This document shows positions 7,494 through 13,851 of a DNA stretch of 17,509 bases, piece after piece. Under the pieces are notes generated by a model. It searched no databases. It had not been told where the DNA came from and saw only the letters and a program-made list of their open reading frames with translations. The translations under genes and the position numbers were made by a program. The DNA lies in assembly GCA_964571605.1 (NCBI GenBank), contig CAZNCS010000065.1, positions 1 through 17,509 of the forward strand. The letters run 5' to 3'. This DNA is from Leptospira_B sp964571605. GTDB taxonomy: Bacteria; Spirochaetota; Leptospiria; Leptospirales; Leptospiraceae. How positions within the stretch are numbered: the first letter of the stretch is position 1; every line of letters starts with the position of its first letter.

Positions 7494-8350
7494 CGCTTTT
7501 TGCCTTCCGTTTTAGGATGTAAAGAATCGTAAAGTTCTTCCATTCCTTGCGCGATTCTCGGGCCGAATCCCAATAATACCAAATCGTCTATGGCTACTAC
7601 GCGCCCATTTTTTCCTGCCGGAGTTTCTTTTACTCCCGGTAAAGCGAGAACACCTTCTTTTCCGCCTAATCCTTCTAGTCCGCGAGAAGGGATCAGGATC
7701 ACATCGGGCTGAGAGGAAATCACACCTTCTGGTGTCATAGGTTTGAATCCTTTAAAACCGGAGACTGCGTTGGTTCCGCCAGAGAGGCGAATCATTTCAT
7801 CGGCGGGGCTATCGGTTCCTGAAACTTGTGCGAGACTCGTACCTCTATGGTAGATGAATAAAACTTTCGGTTTTGATTTGAGTGCGGAAACTTTTTGGAT
7901 TATTTTCCCGGCTCGTTTACGAATTTCTTGTACGAGTTTTTTTGCTTCTGTTTCCGCTCCGATTTCTTTTCCCACGGAGAGAATATTATCGAGAGCCGGC
8001 TCCACTCCTGGCAATCCGGGAAGAATTACCACTTTTATACCGGTCGCTTTGAGTTGGTCGATCACTTCCGAAGGACCTGCGTATTCCAAACCTAAGATCA
8101 AATTCGGTTTTAAAGATAAAATCCCTTCTGCAGAAAGCGATCTTTGGTATCCGACTTTAGGTAGAGAGAAAGCTTCAGCGGGATATAAGGAAGAAGTGTC
8201 GTTTCCCACCACTAATTTCCCTTTTCCCAGCGCGAAAACGATTTCTGTAACCGTCCCGTTTAAAGTAACGATCCGCAGGTTTTTATCCTGAGCCGATAGG
8301 GTAGGGGTGAAAACCCCCAAGATTAATAAAAACGTAAATAAAAGTTTCAT
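7490..8350 (-). CDS. hmuT: HmuT-type periplasmic heme-binding protein
   Basis: A 286-residue periplasmic substrate-binding protein of the TroA/BtuF fold. It has a signal peptide MKLLFTFLLILGVFTPTLSA with cleavage near residues 20-21. The mature part begins LRIVTLNGTVTEIVFALGKG and carries VVGNDTSSLYP, VGYQRSLSAEGILSLKPNLI and DVILIPSRGLEGLGG, all typical of HmuT/ShuT/PhuT. Y68 in VGYQRSLSAEG is the likely axial heme ligand by family knowledge; Y in GLEYAGP is nearby. The frame is open up to an ATG at 8419, but the signal peptide begins at ATG 8350, which has GGAG 10 nt upstream, so that start is preferred. It shuttles heme from the outer-membrane receptor to HmuUV. Confidence 0.92.
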   Translation of the reverse strand: MKLLFTFLLILGVFTPTLSAQDKNLRIVTLNGTVTEIVFALGKGKLVVGNDTSSLYPAEAFSLPKVGYQRSLSAEGILSLKPNLILGLEYAGPSEVIDQLKATGIKVVILPGLPGVEPALDNILSVGKEIGAETEAKKLVQEIRKRAGKIIQKVSALKSKPKVLFIYHRGTSLAQVSGTDSPADEMIRLSGGTNAVSGFKGFKPMTPEGVISSQPDVILIPSRGLEGLGGKEGVLALPGVKETPAGKNGRVVAIDDLVLLGFGPRIAQGMEELYDSLHPKTEGKKR

Positions 8351-8430
8351 AAAATAGATTCTCCGAATTTTAATAAATTTCTGCTGTTGTCCAAAACGTA
8401 AAATTCCCTCATTCCCCAAGGTTTATCTTC

Positions 8431-10857
8431 TTAACGGCGAGAGTATTCGCTTTCTCCTGCGCTGAATTTTCCGTCTATACCTACGTAAAAGAACCTAGGT
8501 CTTTGAGTATTATAAGTAAGATCGAAGCTGTTCAAAAGATTGTCCACACCCGCAAAAAATTCAAAGGTCCCCAGGACTTTTTGAGCAATCCTGATATTTA
8601 AATTCGTATGGGCGTTGACCATTCTCACTCCGTATGTGGGAGAGGAAGTACAATAGGATAAATTTCTTTCAGTACAATATTCTTGGACTCCCTGCGGAAT
8701 GGATCCAAACAAAGCTTGTATCGTATTTGTTGTGTTAGTCGTAAGTAAGGCGGTGAGATCGGAATATTCGGGCGGGACTTCCGGATTGCACCAAAGAGGA
8801 TTTTTTTGGCAGTAATAAGGTTGTTTCCCGAAAATGATCGCAAATACGGATAAACTGACTCCGCTTGGGGCATGATCGATTCGAATATTTGCGTTCCATC
8901 TATGGTAGCCTCTACCTTCCAGCGGCAGATTTGTCAATTCGTCCTTGGCGTCAGTGTAAGTGTAACCGCCGCCCAAGGAAATATTTTGGTGTACTCTAAT
9001 TGTGGCGGAAGATTCAAATCCTTTAGTGACCGCTTTTTGATAATTGGAAGTCGAAAATACCTGGAGTCCGCTCGCATCTCGATTTAGATTCGTCCGAAAC
9101 CCGATCAAATTATCCACATTATTATAGAAGAAGTTAAAACTGAACCAGAAGGTTTTATTGGGCTCCCATTCTCCTCCTAGGTTATAACTTCTCGATAGTT
9201 CCGGTTTTAAATCCGGATTTCCCGCCACTCTATATCCCACTCCTGGGTTTACGAAATTATAATATAAATCCTGAAAACTAGGGGCCCTGTATCCTAAACC
9301 GTTGGCCACGCGAATTTTGAATTTGTCCGTCAAGTCGATACGAGCTGCCAATTTAGGCAGAACCTGGCCTCCATAGATGGAGTCGTGATCGGAACGAAGC
9401 CCTGGTACGATCTGGATTCTGGGAGCGTTGGAAATTCTCCATTCATCCTGCACGTAAAATGCATTTCTTTGTCTTTGTACGTAACCGTTTTGAGTTTGGT
9501 AGGTATCCGTACCGAGAATATCGTCCACACAAATATACGGAAAATTTCTTTTACAATCCGGAGCGATCCGAGCGGAAGAAAACTGATCGATTAGAGTTTC
9601 CGCTCCGTAAGAGATCACATGACCTTCGGAAATTTTATGATCCAAGCGAGAGCGAAATTCGGTGACTGCGTTGTCTAATTTTTCCCGTTTGTCCAATGCA
9701 TCTGATTTTCTCTGATCATAGGTATAAGTATCAAAAAACCGGGCATAATTTGCATTCAAATTCAAGTTTAGATTTTTTGCAAGTTCCCAGTCGGCGTTAA
9801 CCGCTCCCATAAAATCGTGGGTTTTATTACTTCTATCGTAAACTCCGCTGGGAAGTACTGCATCTACCGCGTTTTGGTTTAGATATCTATAATAAAATTG
9901 GAATCCTAGTTTGAATGTTTCGGAAATATCAAATGTGGTTTTATTGGAAACATTCAAATCTTCGAAAGCGCTCGCCGAGGTGGATTCGAGAGGAGCCTCA
10001 TAAGGTAATTTTTTTCTAGTGATATAAAGTTTGGTGGCTAAGGGCATATTTGTGGGAAAGATAGAATAACTAGGAGAAAGACTTTCTATTCTATTATTTT
10101 TCGGACCCAAGGTCGCATCCGGGGTCAAGTCGTACCCGTCCCCTCTATGCCATCCCGCTGTAAATTGTGTGGATACGATTCCTTTTTTGACTCCCACCGA
10201 ACCGTAATTTCTAAACTCCATTCCGGTTCCGTAATAGAGCGGATCTCCCCCTCCGACGAAAGTTCTAAAATTCGCACTGTATGGATCCTTTTGTTCCCTG
10301 GTAATAATATTGATAACGCCAGCTATGGCGTCGGAACCGTACAATGCGGAAGATGCACCTTTTACGATTTCGATTCTTTCAATATCTTCCGCTTTAAAAC
10401 GGGTAAGGTCTATGGACCCGCTGAATCTTCCCGTAGTTCTTTGTCCGTCCACTAAAATCAGGACGTTTTGTCCCGACAAACCCTGGAGCCGCACTGTGGC
10501 TCCTCTTTCTCCCGCTTGTGCGGGACGAACTTCAATCCCGGGAACGTTTCCCAATGTATTCGAAAGATCTCTCGCACCCATCGCATCGATGTCTTTTCGT
10601 GTGATCACTTCCGTGGTGATTGTTGAATCTTTTAATAAACCTTTTCTTCTGGTTCCGGTGACGGTAATAATGGAACCCTTATCGTTGGCTCCTCCGTTTT
10701 CCTTATTTGAATCCGTAGTCTCCTTCGGTTTTTCCGGAGTCGGCTTTTCTTCCTCTTTTTTTTCCGGAATCGGTTCGCCTTCCGCGAATGCAGGAACTCC
10801 TAACAGACAGAATACTGAAAAAAGAATATAATAAAAAACTTTAATAGAATTTCGCAT
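8431..10857 (-). CDS. hmuR: HmuR-like TonB-dependent outer-membrane heme receptor
   Basis: An 808-residue receptor. Residues 1-25 are a signal peptide. A Lys/Glu/Pro-rich spacer (26-61) precedes a TonB box ITVTGTRR, then a plug domain with TEVITRKDIDAMGARDLSNTLGNVPGIEV, LVDGQRTTG and IEIVKGASSALYGSDAIAGVINIITR. The rest is a beta-barrel. YRAP (523-526) and NPDL (547-550) are the paired boxes of heme receptors, in the same form as in Porphyromonas HmuR. No His occurs between the boxes or in the plug, where heme ligands are expected. Three short Cys-Cys loops occur in the barrel. A GTG 24 nt upstream is in frame, but ATG 10857 has GAGGA, overlaps nothing and starts 5 nt after the hmuY stop. Confidence 0.9.
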   Translation of the reverse strand: MRNSIKVFYYILFSVFCLLGVPAFAEGEPIPEKKEEEKPTPEKPKETTDSNKENGGANDKGSIITVTGTRRKGLLKDSTITTEVITRKDIDAMGARDLSNTLGNVPGIEVRPAQAGERGATVRLQGLSGQNVLILVDGQRTTGRFSGSIDLTRFKAEDIERIEIVKGASSALYGSDAIAGVINIITREQKDPYSANFRTFVGGGDPLYYGTGMEFRNYGSVGVKKGIVSTQFTAGWHRGDGYDLTPDATLGPKNNRIESLSPSYSIFPTNMPLATKLYITRKKLPYEAPLESTSASAFEDLNVSNKTTFDISETFKLGFQFYYRYLNQNAVDAVLPSGVYDRSNKTHDFMGAVNADWELAKNLNLNLNANYARFFDTYTYDQRKSDALDKREKLDNAVTEFRSRLDHKISEGHVISYGAETLIDQFSSARIAPDCKRNFPYICVDDILGTDTYQTQNGYVQRQRNAFYVQDEWRISNAPRIQIVPGLRSDHDSIYGGQVLPKLAARIDLTDKFKIRVANGLGYRAPSFQDLYYNFVNPGVGYRVAGNPDLKPELSRSYNLGGEWEPNKTFWFSFNFFYNNVDNLIGFRTNLNRDASGLQVFSTSNYQKAVTKGFESSATIRVHQNISLGGGYTYTDAKDELTNLPLEGRGYHRWNANIRIDHAPSGVSLSVFAIIFGKQPYYCQKNPLWCNPEVPPEYSDLTALLTTNTTNTIQALFGSIPQGVQEYCTERNLSYCTSSPTYGVRMVNAHTNLNIRIAQKVLGTFEFFAGVDNLLNSFDLTYNTQRPRFFYVGIDGKFSAGESEYSRR

Positions 10858-10862
10858 CTTCC

Positions 10863-11492
10863 TCAAGGAATGGAAATCCACTCTATGGTGGGGAATCCGC
10901 TGGTACTGGCGTTATCATAATAATTTGTGACTCTAACCGCGAAATTGGAAGTTCCATCCGAGCCCTGGACCCAATAGTATCTATCCTTCGCAGTCAAAAC
11001 GTGGGTGGTTCCGTTATAATCATACCAATCCCAAAGAGGGGGACTTGCGTTTTCTGTAGCGGTTCCGAAACCTCCTCCTCCCGTTTGGGACATGAGTTCG
11101 TCCACTTCCAAGGTACAATCCATGTCCACAGTTGCTAAAGAAGTTGCGTCGGTATCGATACAGACCCCGGCTAGTCCTGTGCCGCTTGTACCACTATTAC
11201 TCGCGATGACAAAACGTTTGAATTTTAGGTCCCAGGTACCGGAACTCGTGGTCTCGACTCCGCCCGCTTTTAAATCCAAATACGCCCAACAATAACTAGA
11301 AGTGGCGTTGACTATAGTCGTTGCAGGAGAAGTTCCTGTCGTTGAGGTATCGCCGGAAGCTTTGATACAGGAACCAGTTCCTTCCTCCAGGGCGGCTAAA
11401 ATAGCTAACCCGTCGTCTCCTCCGGTCGAAGGACCACAATCGACAAACGAAATAATAGTCAAAATAATGAAAAAAGAATATATAGGTTTCAT
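10863..11492 (-). CDS. hmuY: HmuY-like heme-binding surface lipoprotein
   Basis: A 209-residue lipoprotein; the signal sequence ends SFVDC, so C19 would be lipidated. The family signature is WDLKFKRFVIASNSG (87-101) followed by ASPPLWDWYDYNGTTHVLTAKDRYYWVQ and FAVRVTNYYDNASTSGFPTIEW at the C-terminus. This matches HmuY proteins, which have WD.aF.RydI, WY.Y....H.lTPkd..YvI and KlqvtdYYn. HmuY captures heme, including from host hemoproteins, and hands it to HmuR. Immediate linkage to a YRAP/NPDL receptor supports this. Only one His (H164) is present, so the His-His ligation of Porphyromonas HmuY cannot occur; M124 and M134 lie in the loop region. Mature C42, C68, C111 and C126 could form two disulfides. 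AAAGGAG precedes the start. Confidence 0.85.
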   Translation of the reverse strand: MKPIYSFFIILTIISFVDCGPSTGGDDGLAILAALEEGTGSCIKASGDTSTTGTSPATTIVNATSSYCWAYLDLKAGGVETTSSGTWDLKFKRFVIASNSGTSGTGLAGVCIDTDATSLATVDMDCTLEVDELMSQTGGGGFGTATENASPPLWDWYDYNGTTHVLTAKDRYYWVQGSDGTSNFAVRVTNYYDNASTSGFPTIEWISIP

Positions 11493-11528
11493 TATATTTA
11501 CTCCTTTATTTTTAATAATAGAACTTCA

Positions 11529-11554
11529 GGGCGACAGAGAGATTTCGGCCGCCC
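11529..11554 (-). promoter_or_regulatory. Intercistronic hairpin between the first lipoprotein gene and hmuY
   Basis: On the minus strand, GGGCG (11554-11550) can pair with CGCCC (11533-11529) across a 16-base loop, in the 70-nt gap between the two lipoprotein genes. An A/T-rich stretch and the hmuY ribosome-binding site follow. It could adjust read-through or mRNA stability; the stem is short and the loop long. Confidence 0.25.
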
Positions 11555-11562
11555 ATTTCAAA

Positions 11563-12318
11563 TTAAAGCGCCGTCGTACTAAACGTAACGACTTTCGTGG
11601 CTGTTACACCGGATGCAGAACTTCCGGTCTTATAGTAGGTACTTGTGCTTCCGGTAGAACCAACACCAACACTGCTTGTCCAATCGGCCTTGTTAATGAT
11701 TGCGTTGGAAGAAGTAAGGGTGCAGCGTTTCGTACAATTCGCTCCCTTATAACCGGTTCCCCAGATAGTGACTTTGGGAGTTGCATCCGAACTGATATCG
11801 AAACAAATATCCGAAGCGGAACTAGCGAATGTGGAATACAGACTTGTGCCCGTGCCGCCCAGAGCTGTGGGTGCATCTCCGTTATCCGTTCCATACGCGG
11901 TTACACCACCGTACGTCGTATAGGCGAGAGGCCCACCTTGGTAAAGGTTCACGACCAATCTTCCGTCTCCTGCTGCGGCGGTAGGGGTGCTCGAGGTTCC
12001 AGCTAAGCTGTCGGTATATCCGGTAGCCAAATAGATTGTTCCGTGGCCGCTGGGAGCTTGAGTTAAAGCGCCTTCGATTCGGATATGTCTGGCAGCTCCT
12101 GCGGAAGGAATCGCGATCAATTGAAAAGTGTTTATACCGGCAGTAAGGGATGTTTCGGCAAATTCAGTGCTGTCTAAATCCGGATCGGAACAGACCGCAT
12201 CATTTATTGCTGCGAGTATGGCGGCGCTGCTGTTTTGTGAACCGCCTGAATCGCAGTCTGTGAAAAAGGCAAGCGCCAAGGTGATGACGACTAATGTGCT
12301 AGTTATCTTCCGTTTCAT
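11563..12318 (-). CDS. Ser/Thr/Gly-rich lipoprotein of unknown function, first gene of the heme operon
   Basis: A 251-residue lipoprotein with the signal sequence ending AFFTDC (lipidated C22). I do not recognise the mature family. It is rich in Thr, Ser, Gly and Ala and looks like a beta-structured extracellular protein, for example RHIRIEGALTQ, GRLVVNLYQGG and PKVTIWGTGY. Cysteines C43, C172, C195 and C199 could form two disulfides; His occurs only at 78 and 92. After the lipid anchor it shares the pattern ILAA(I/L)-x(4-6)-C with the adjacent HmuY-like protein. As the promoter-proximal gene of the operon, it is probably the most highly expressed and could be a second surface heme or hemoprotein binder. 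That role is inferred from position only. CAGGAG lies 5 nt before the start. Confidence 0.75.
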   Translation of the reverse strand: MKRKITSTLVVITLALAFFTDCDSGGSQNSSAAILAAINDAVCSDPDLDSTEFAETSLTAGINTFQLIAIPSAGAARHIRIEGALTQAPSGHGTIYLATGYTDSLAGTSSTPTAAAGDGRLVVNLYQGGPLAYTTYGGVTAYGTDNGDAPTALGGTGTSLYSTFASSASDICFDISSDATPKVTIWGTGYKGANCTKRCTLTSSNAIINKADWTSSVGVGSTGSTSTYYKTGSSASGVTATKVVTFSTTAL

Positions 12319-12363
12319 GTATTCTCCTGATAACTCGATTTCTATAAGCCGGTTTCTTTATGT

Positions 12364-12393
12364 ATAATAGCAGAAAGTGAGTCTACGACTCAA
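12364..12393 (-). promoter_or_regulatory. Candidate promoter of the heme operon
   Basis: On the minus strand TTGAGT (12393-12388) and TATTAT (12369-12364) are 18 bases apart, which would start transcription near 12357 and give a leader of about 39 nt. An alternative -10-like TATACT lies further upstream with no good -35. The call is based on resemblance to sigma-70 elements only. Confidence 0.4.
12378..12392. promoter_or_regulatory. 15-bp palindrome inside the heme operon promoter (candidate operator)
   Basis: TGAGTC (12378-12383) and GACTCA (12387-12392) are exact inverted repeats around TAC. The palindrome overlaps the proposed -35 and fills most of the spacer, a typical position for a repressor site. 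The regulator is unknown. Confidence 0.45.
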
Positions 12394-12423
12394 AATCAAA
12401 GTATAGAAATTTTGGTCAACCTT

Positions 12424-12444
12424 AAATGAGAGCTATTCTCATTT
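12424..12444. promoter_or_regulatory. Fur-box-like palindrome upstream of the heme operon
   Basis: AAATGAGA (12424-12431) and TCTCATTT (12437-12444) are exact inverted repeats around GCTAT. Read on the minus strand the core is TGAGAATAGCTCTCA, close to the TGAGAATNATTCTCA style of Fur-family boxes. It lies 106 bp before the first gene. A Fur-type regulator sensing iron, heme or peroxide would fit the operon content, but the identity of the regulator is inference. Confidence 0.55.
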
Positions 12445-12527
12445 TTGAATCGAAATTTAAGGAAAATTCTGCCGTTTTGGCCTCTTTGCCTTGATTTTTT
12501 GGAGTTTAGAGGGAACTATTAGTCTGA

Positions 12528-12668
12528 ATGGATTGGTCAGATGCGAATCCTTATAAAACATCCAATGGAAAAATAGACTTACCGGATTCGCCTGCCAAAA
12601 AGAAGGGAAGATCATATTTTTCTTATACAGATTTTATGAGAGAAGAAGGGACCACGCTCCTTTCCTGA
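12528..12668 (+). CDS. Doubtful 46-codon ORF, possibly a gene remnant
   Basis: An open frame from ATG 12528 encodes a 46-residue hydrophilic peptide: MDWSDANPYKTSNGKIDLPD, then SPAKKKGRSYFSYTDFMREE, then GTTLLS. Its composition looks protein-like rather than random, with no rare runs. Near its end the +2 frame continues as SFPEVWIELFQFSMVCRKDG before a stop, which could indicate a frameshifted longer gene. Against this, no ribosome-binding site lies at a normal distance (AGAGGG is about 14 nt away), and no homolog comes to mind. It sits alone in the 617-bp gap between the heme operon and the host-attachment gene. Confidence 0.3.
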   Translation: MDWSDANPYKTSNGKIDLPDSPAKKKGRSYFSYTDFMREEGTTLLS

Positions 12669-12847
12669 AGTATGGATAGAATTGTTTCAGTTCAGTATGG
12701 TCTGCCGAAAAGACGGATAAGCTATTGCTTATAACAATTGTTTTGTATCCCTTCTTTTACATTCGTTGGACCTAACATTCATTTTTCGGAAACTATACTC
12801 TTTATTCGCTCTTTCTTGGAAAAGTCTTCCTACATCGGGAAAAGTTA

Positions 12848-12876
12848 TTGATACTCTCCTCTCCTTGGGTTAAAAC
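12848..12876 (+). promoter_or_regulatory. Candidate sigma-70-type promoter of the host-attachment family gene
   Basis: TTGATA (12848-12853) and TAAAAC (12871-12876) are separated by 17 bases. The -35 has one mismatch and the -10 has two. Transcription would begin near 12883, leaving a leader of about 53 nt. Confidence 0.45.
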
Positions 12877-12889
12877 TATCGGGCCGAAT

Positions 12890-12910
12890 TCTTCTTCTAT
12901 CGGAAGAAGA
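12890..12910 (+). promoter_or_regulatory. Leader hairpin before the host-attachment family gene
   Basis: TCTTCTTC (12890-12897) pairs perfectly with GAAGAAGA (12903-12910) around a five-base loop TATCG. The stem is 14 nt upstream of AGGAGG and at the predicted 5' end of the message, where such hairpins commonly stabilise mRNA. The role is inferred. Confidence 0.35.
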
Positions 12911-12935
12911 TAAAGTTCGTAAGTAGGAGGTCTTT

Positions 12936-13364
12936 ATGAAGAAAAAATGGGTGGTGGTTGCGAACCGAAGCGAAGCAAAAATATTCGAATACCAAGGGCC
13001 GAACCTAGGGCTAAAACTACTACAAACGATGGAGAATCCGGAAGGAAGACTTAGAAATTCTGAACTTGTAACGGGCTCGGGCCAAGCCTCCCGATCCGAT
13101 TTTGATTTTTTTCATGAACCGAAAACAAAGGTAGCGGCGGCTTTTGCCGGCAGACTTTGCGATTTTGTAAACCTAAAAAGGAAGAAGGACTCGTTTTCAA
13201 ATTTTATCTTAGTATCGGAACCCGGCTTTATGGAAATGATTATGGGAAAATTGGATGATAAATCCAGAGAAAAAATTTATCATAAGATGACTAAGGATAT
13301 CGTTCACGAACGAGAATCCAGCCTGATGGATCATCTAAAAAGTGTACTCGTGGGTACGATTTAG
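12936..13364 (+). CDS. Host attachment family protein (AtsE/PF10116-like)
   Basis: A 142-residue soluble protein. The start WVVVANRSEAKIFEYQGPN, the central HEPKTKVAAAFAGRLCDFVN and the end ILVSEPGFMEMIMGKLDDKSREKIYHKMTKDIVHERESSLMDHL match the 'protein required for attachment to host cells' family. That family is named from a plant-attachment phenotype in Agrobacterium and is related in fold to the eRF1 domain that archaea and bacteria share. Despite the name it is cytoplasmic, with no signal peptide, and is widespread in stress-associated loci. Its biochemical role is unknown. AGGAGG lies five bases before the ATG. It has its own promoter and terminator, so it forms a single-gene unit. Confidence 0.85.
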   Translation: MKKKWVVVANRSEAKIFEYQGPNLGLKLLQTMENPEGRLRNSELVTGSGQASRSDFDFFHEPKTKVAAAFAGRLCDFVNLKRKKDSFSNFILVSEPGFMEMIMGKLDDKSREKIYHKMTKDIVHERESSLMDHLKSVLVGTI

Positions 13365-13396
13365 AAAAACATTTCCAACCCATTTTAATGAAATAG

Positions 13397-13436
13397 AGCC
13401 GTCGGTCTAAGAGGAGATCCGACGGCTTTCTTTTAT
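13397..13436 (+). terminator. Intrinsic terminator after the host-attachment family gene
   Basis: AGCCGTCGG (13397-13405) pairs perfectly with CCGACGGCT (13419-13427) around a 13-base loop and is followed by TTTCTTTTATTT. It lies 33 nt after the stop codon. A GC-rich nine-base stem with a T tract is a strong terminator. Confidence 0.85.
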
Positions 13437-13438
13437 TT

Positions 13439-13795
13439 GCACGCGCGGAGTTGTGGAGAGCTGTTTCGTAAATGTTTTTTGGGCACGCAGAGACGCGGAG
13501 GAGGTTTAATTTTTATCAGAAGAAGAATAAATGAATTGGTCCTCGAGTGATTTTCACAAAGTGAAAATTGTATCGAGAGGTCTTTTAAGAGAGAAAATTT
13601 GATTTTAAAAAGTTCCCTCGATATACCCTTCGGGCACTCGGGAACCGTATTATTTGCATTTATCAAAACCTTAGCGTCTCTGCGCCTTTGCGTGAAAATA
13701 TTTCTATGCCCGCCGCGAACTCCGCGACTCCGCGTGGCATCATCTCTGAGTGGAATCCAAAGAGCGAACGCTGTTTCTCTGCGTGAACTAATCAC
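13439..13795. repeat. Gene-free stretch built of CTCTGCG-type inverted repeat units
   Basis: Units resembling CGCAGAGACGCGGAG occur in one orientation at 13439-13450 and 13483-13500. In the opposite orientation they occur at 13674-13694 (GCGTCTCTGCG then CCTTTGCGTG), 13720-13737 (CTCCGCGACTCCGCGTGG) and 13777-13787 (CTCTGCGTGAA). Between the inverted arms are two structured segments. One is a hairpin at 13541-13580 with the perfect core ATTTTCAC/GTGAAAAT (13550-13568). The other is GTTCCC (13612-13617) with GGGAAC (13640-13645) enclosing CCC-TTC-GGG. Short reading frames here, rich in Arg and Leu such as ASLRLCV, are products of the repeat and not genes. CTCTGCGTCTCTGCG-like repeats are known to be dispersed between genes in many bacterial genomes; how they move is unclear. 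Confidence 0.6.
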
Positions 13796-13824
13796 TTGAC
13801 GCAAAGTTTCCATACATCATTCTA
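13796..13824 (+). promoter_or_regulatory. Candidate promoter of the FGGY kinase gene
   Basis: TTGACG (13796-13801) has one mismatch to the -35 consensus. At 17 bases lies ATTCTA (13819-13824), a poor -10. The hydrolase gene further on has the same arrangement, TTGACA-17-ATTCTT, which makes the pairing somewhat more credible. It directly abuts the repeat region. Confidence 0.25.
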
Positions 13825-13851
13825 CCCCAAAAAAGAATGGGGACGAAGAGA

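Noticed and set aside
10310..10831. Plus-strand open frame of 173 codons inside the receptor gene
   Set aside because: It lies antisense to the conserved plug domain of hmuR, has no recognisable motif and no initiation signal.
11302..12006. Long plus-strand open frame (234 codons) opposite the two lipoprotein genes
   Set aside because: It is rich in Cys, Arg and Gly with no domain pattern, spans the gap between two well-supported minus-strand lipoproteins, and has no good ribosome-binding site. It is a by-product of their Ser/Thr/Gly codon use.
13439..13795. CRISPR array
   Set aside because: The repeat units are short, irregularly spaced, diverged and in both orientations, with no uniform spacers and no cas genes nearby.
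13433..13813. Minus-strand 126-codon frame and plus-strand 66-codon frame in the repeat region
   Set aside because: Their sequence (RRDAK, ASLRLCV, PRLRVAS) is what the CTCTGCG repeat yields in translation. Such frames are well-known false genes.
13818..13839. Inverted repeat CATTCT/AGAATG at the FGGY kinase start as a regulatory hairpin
   Set aside because: The stem is only six base pairs and A/T-rich, and it overlaps the proposed promoter, so it may not be transcribed.
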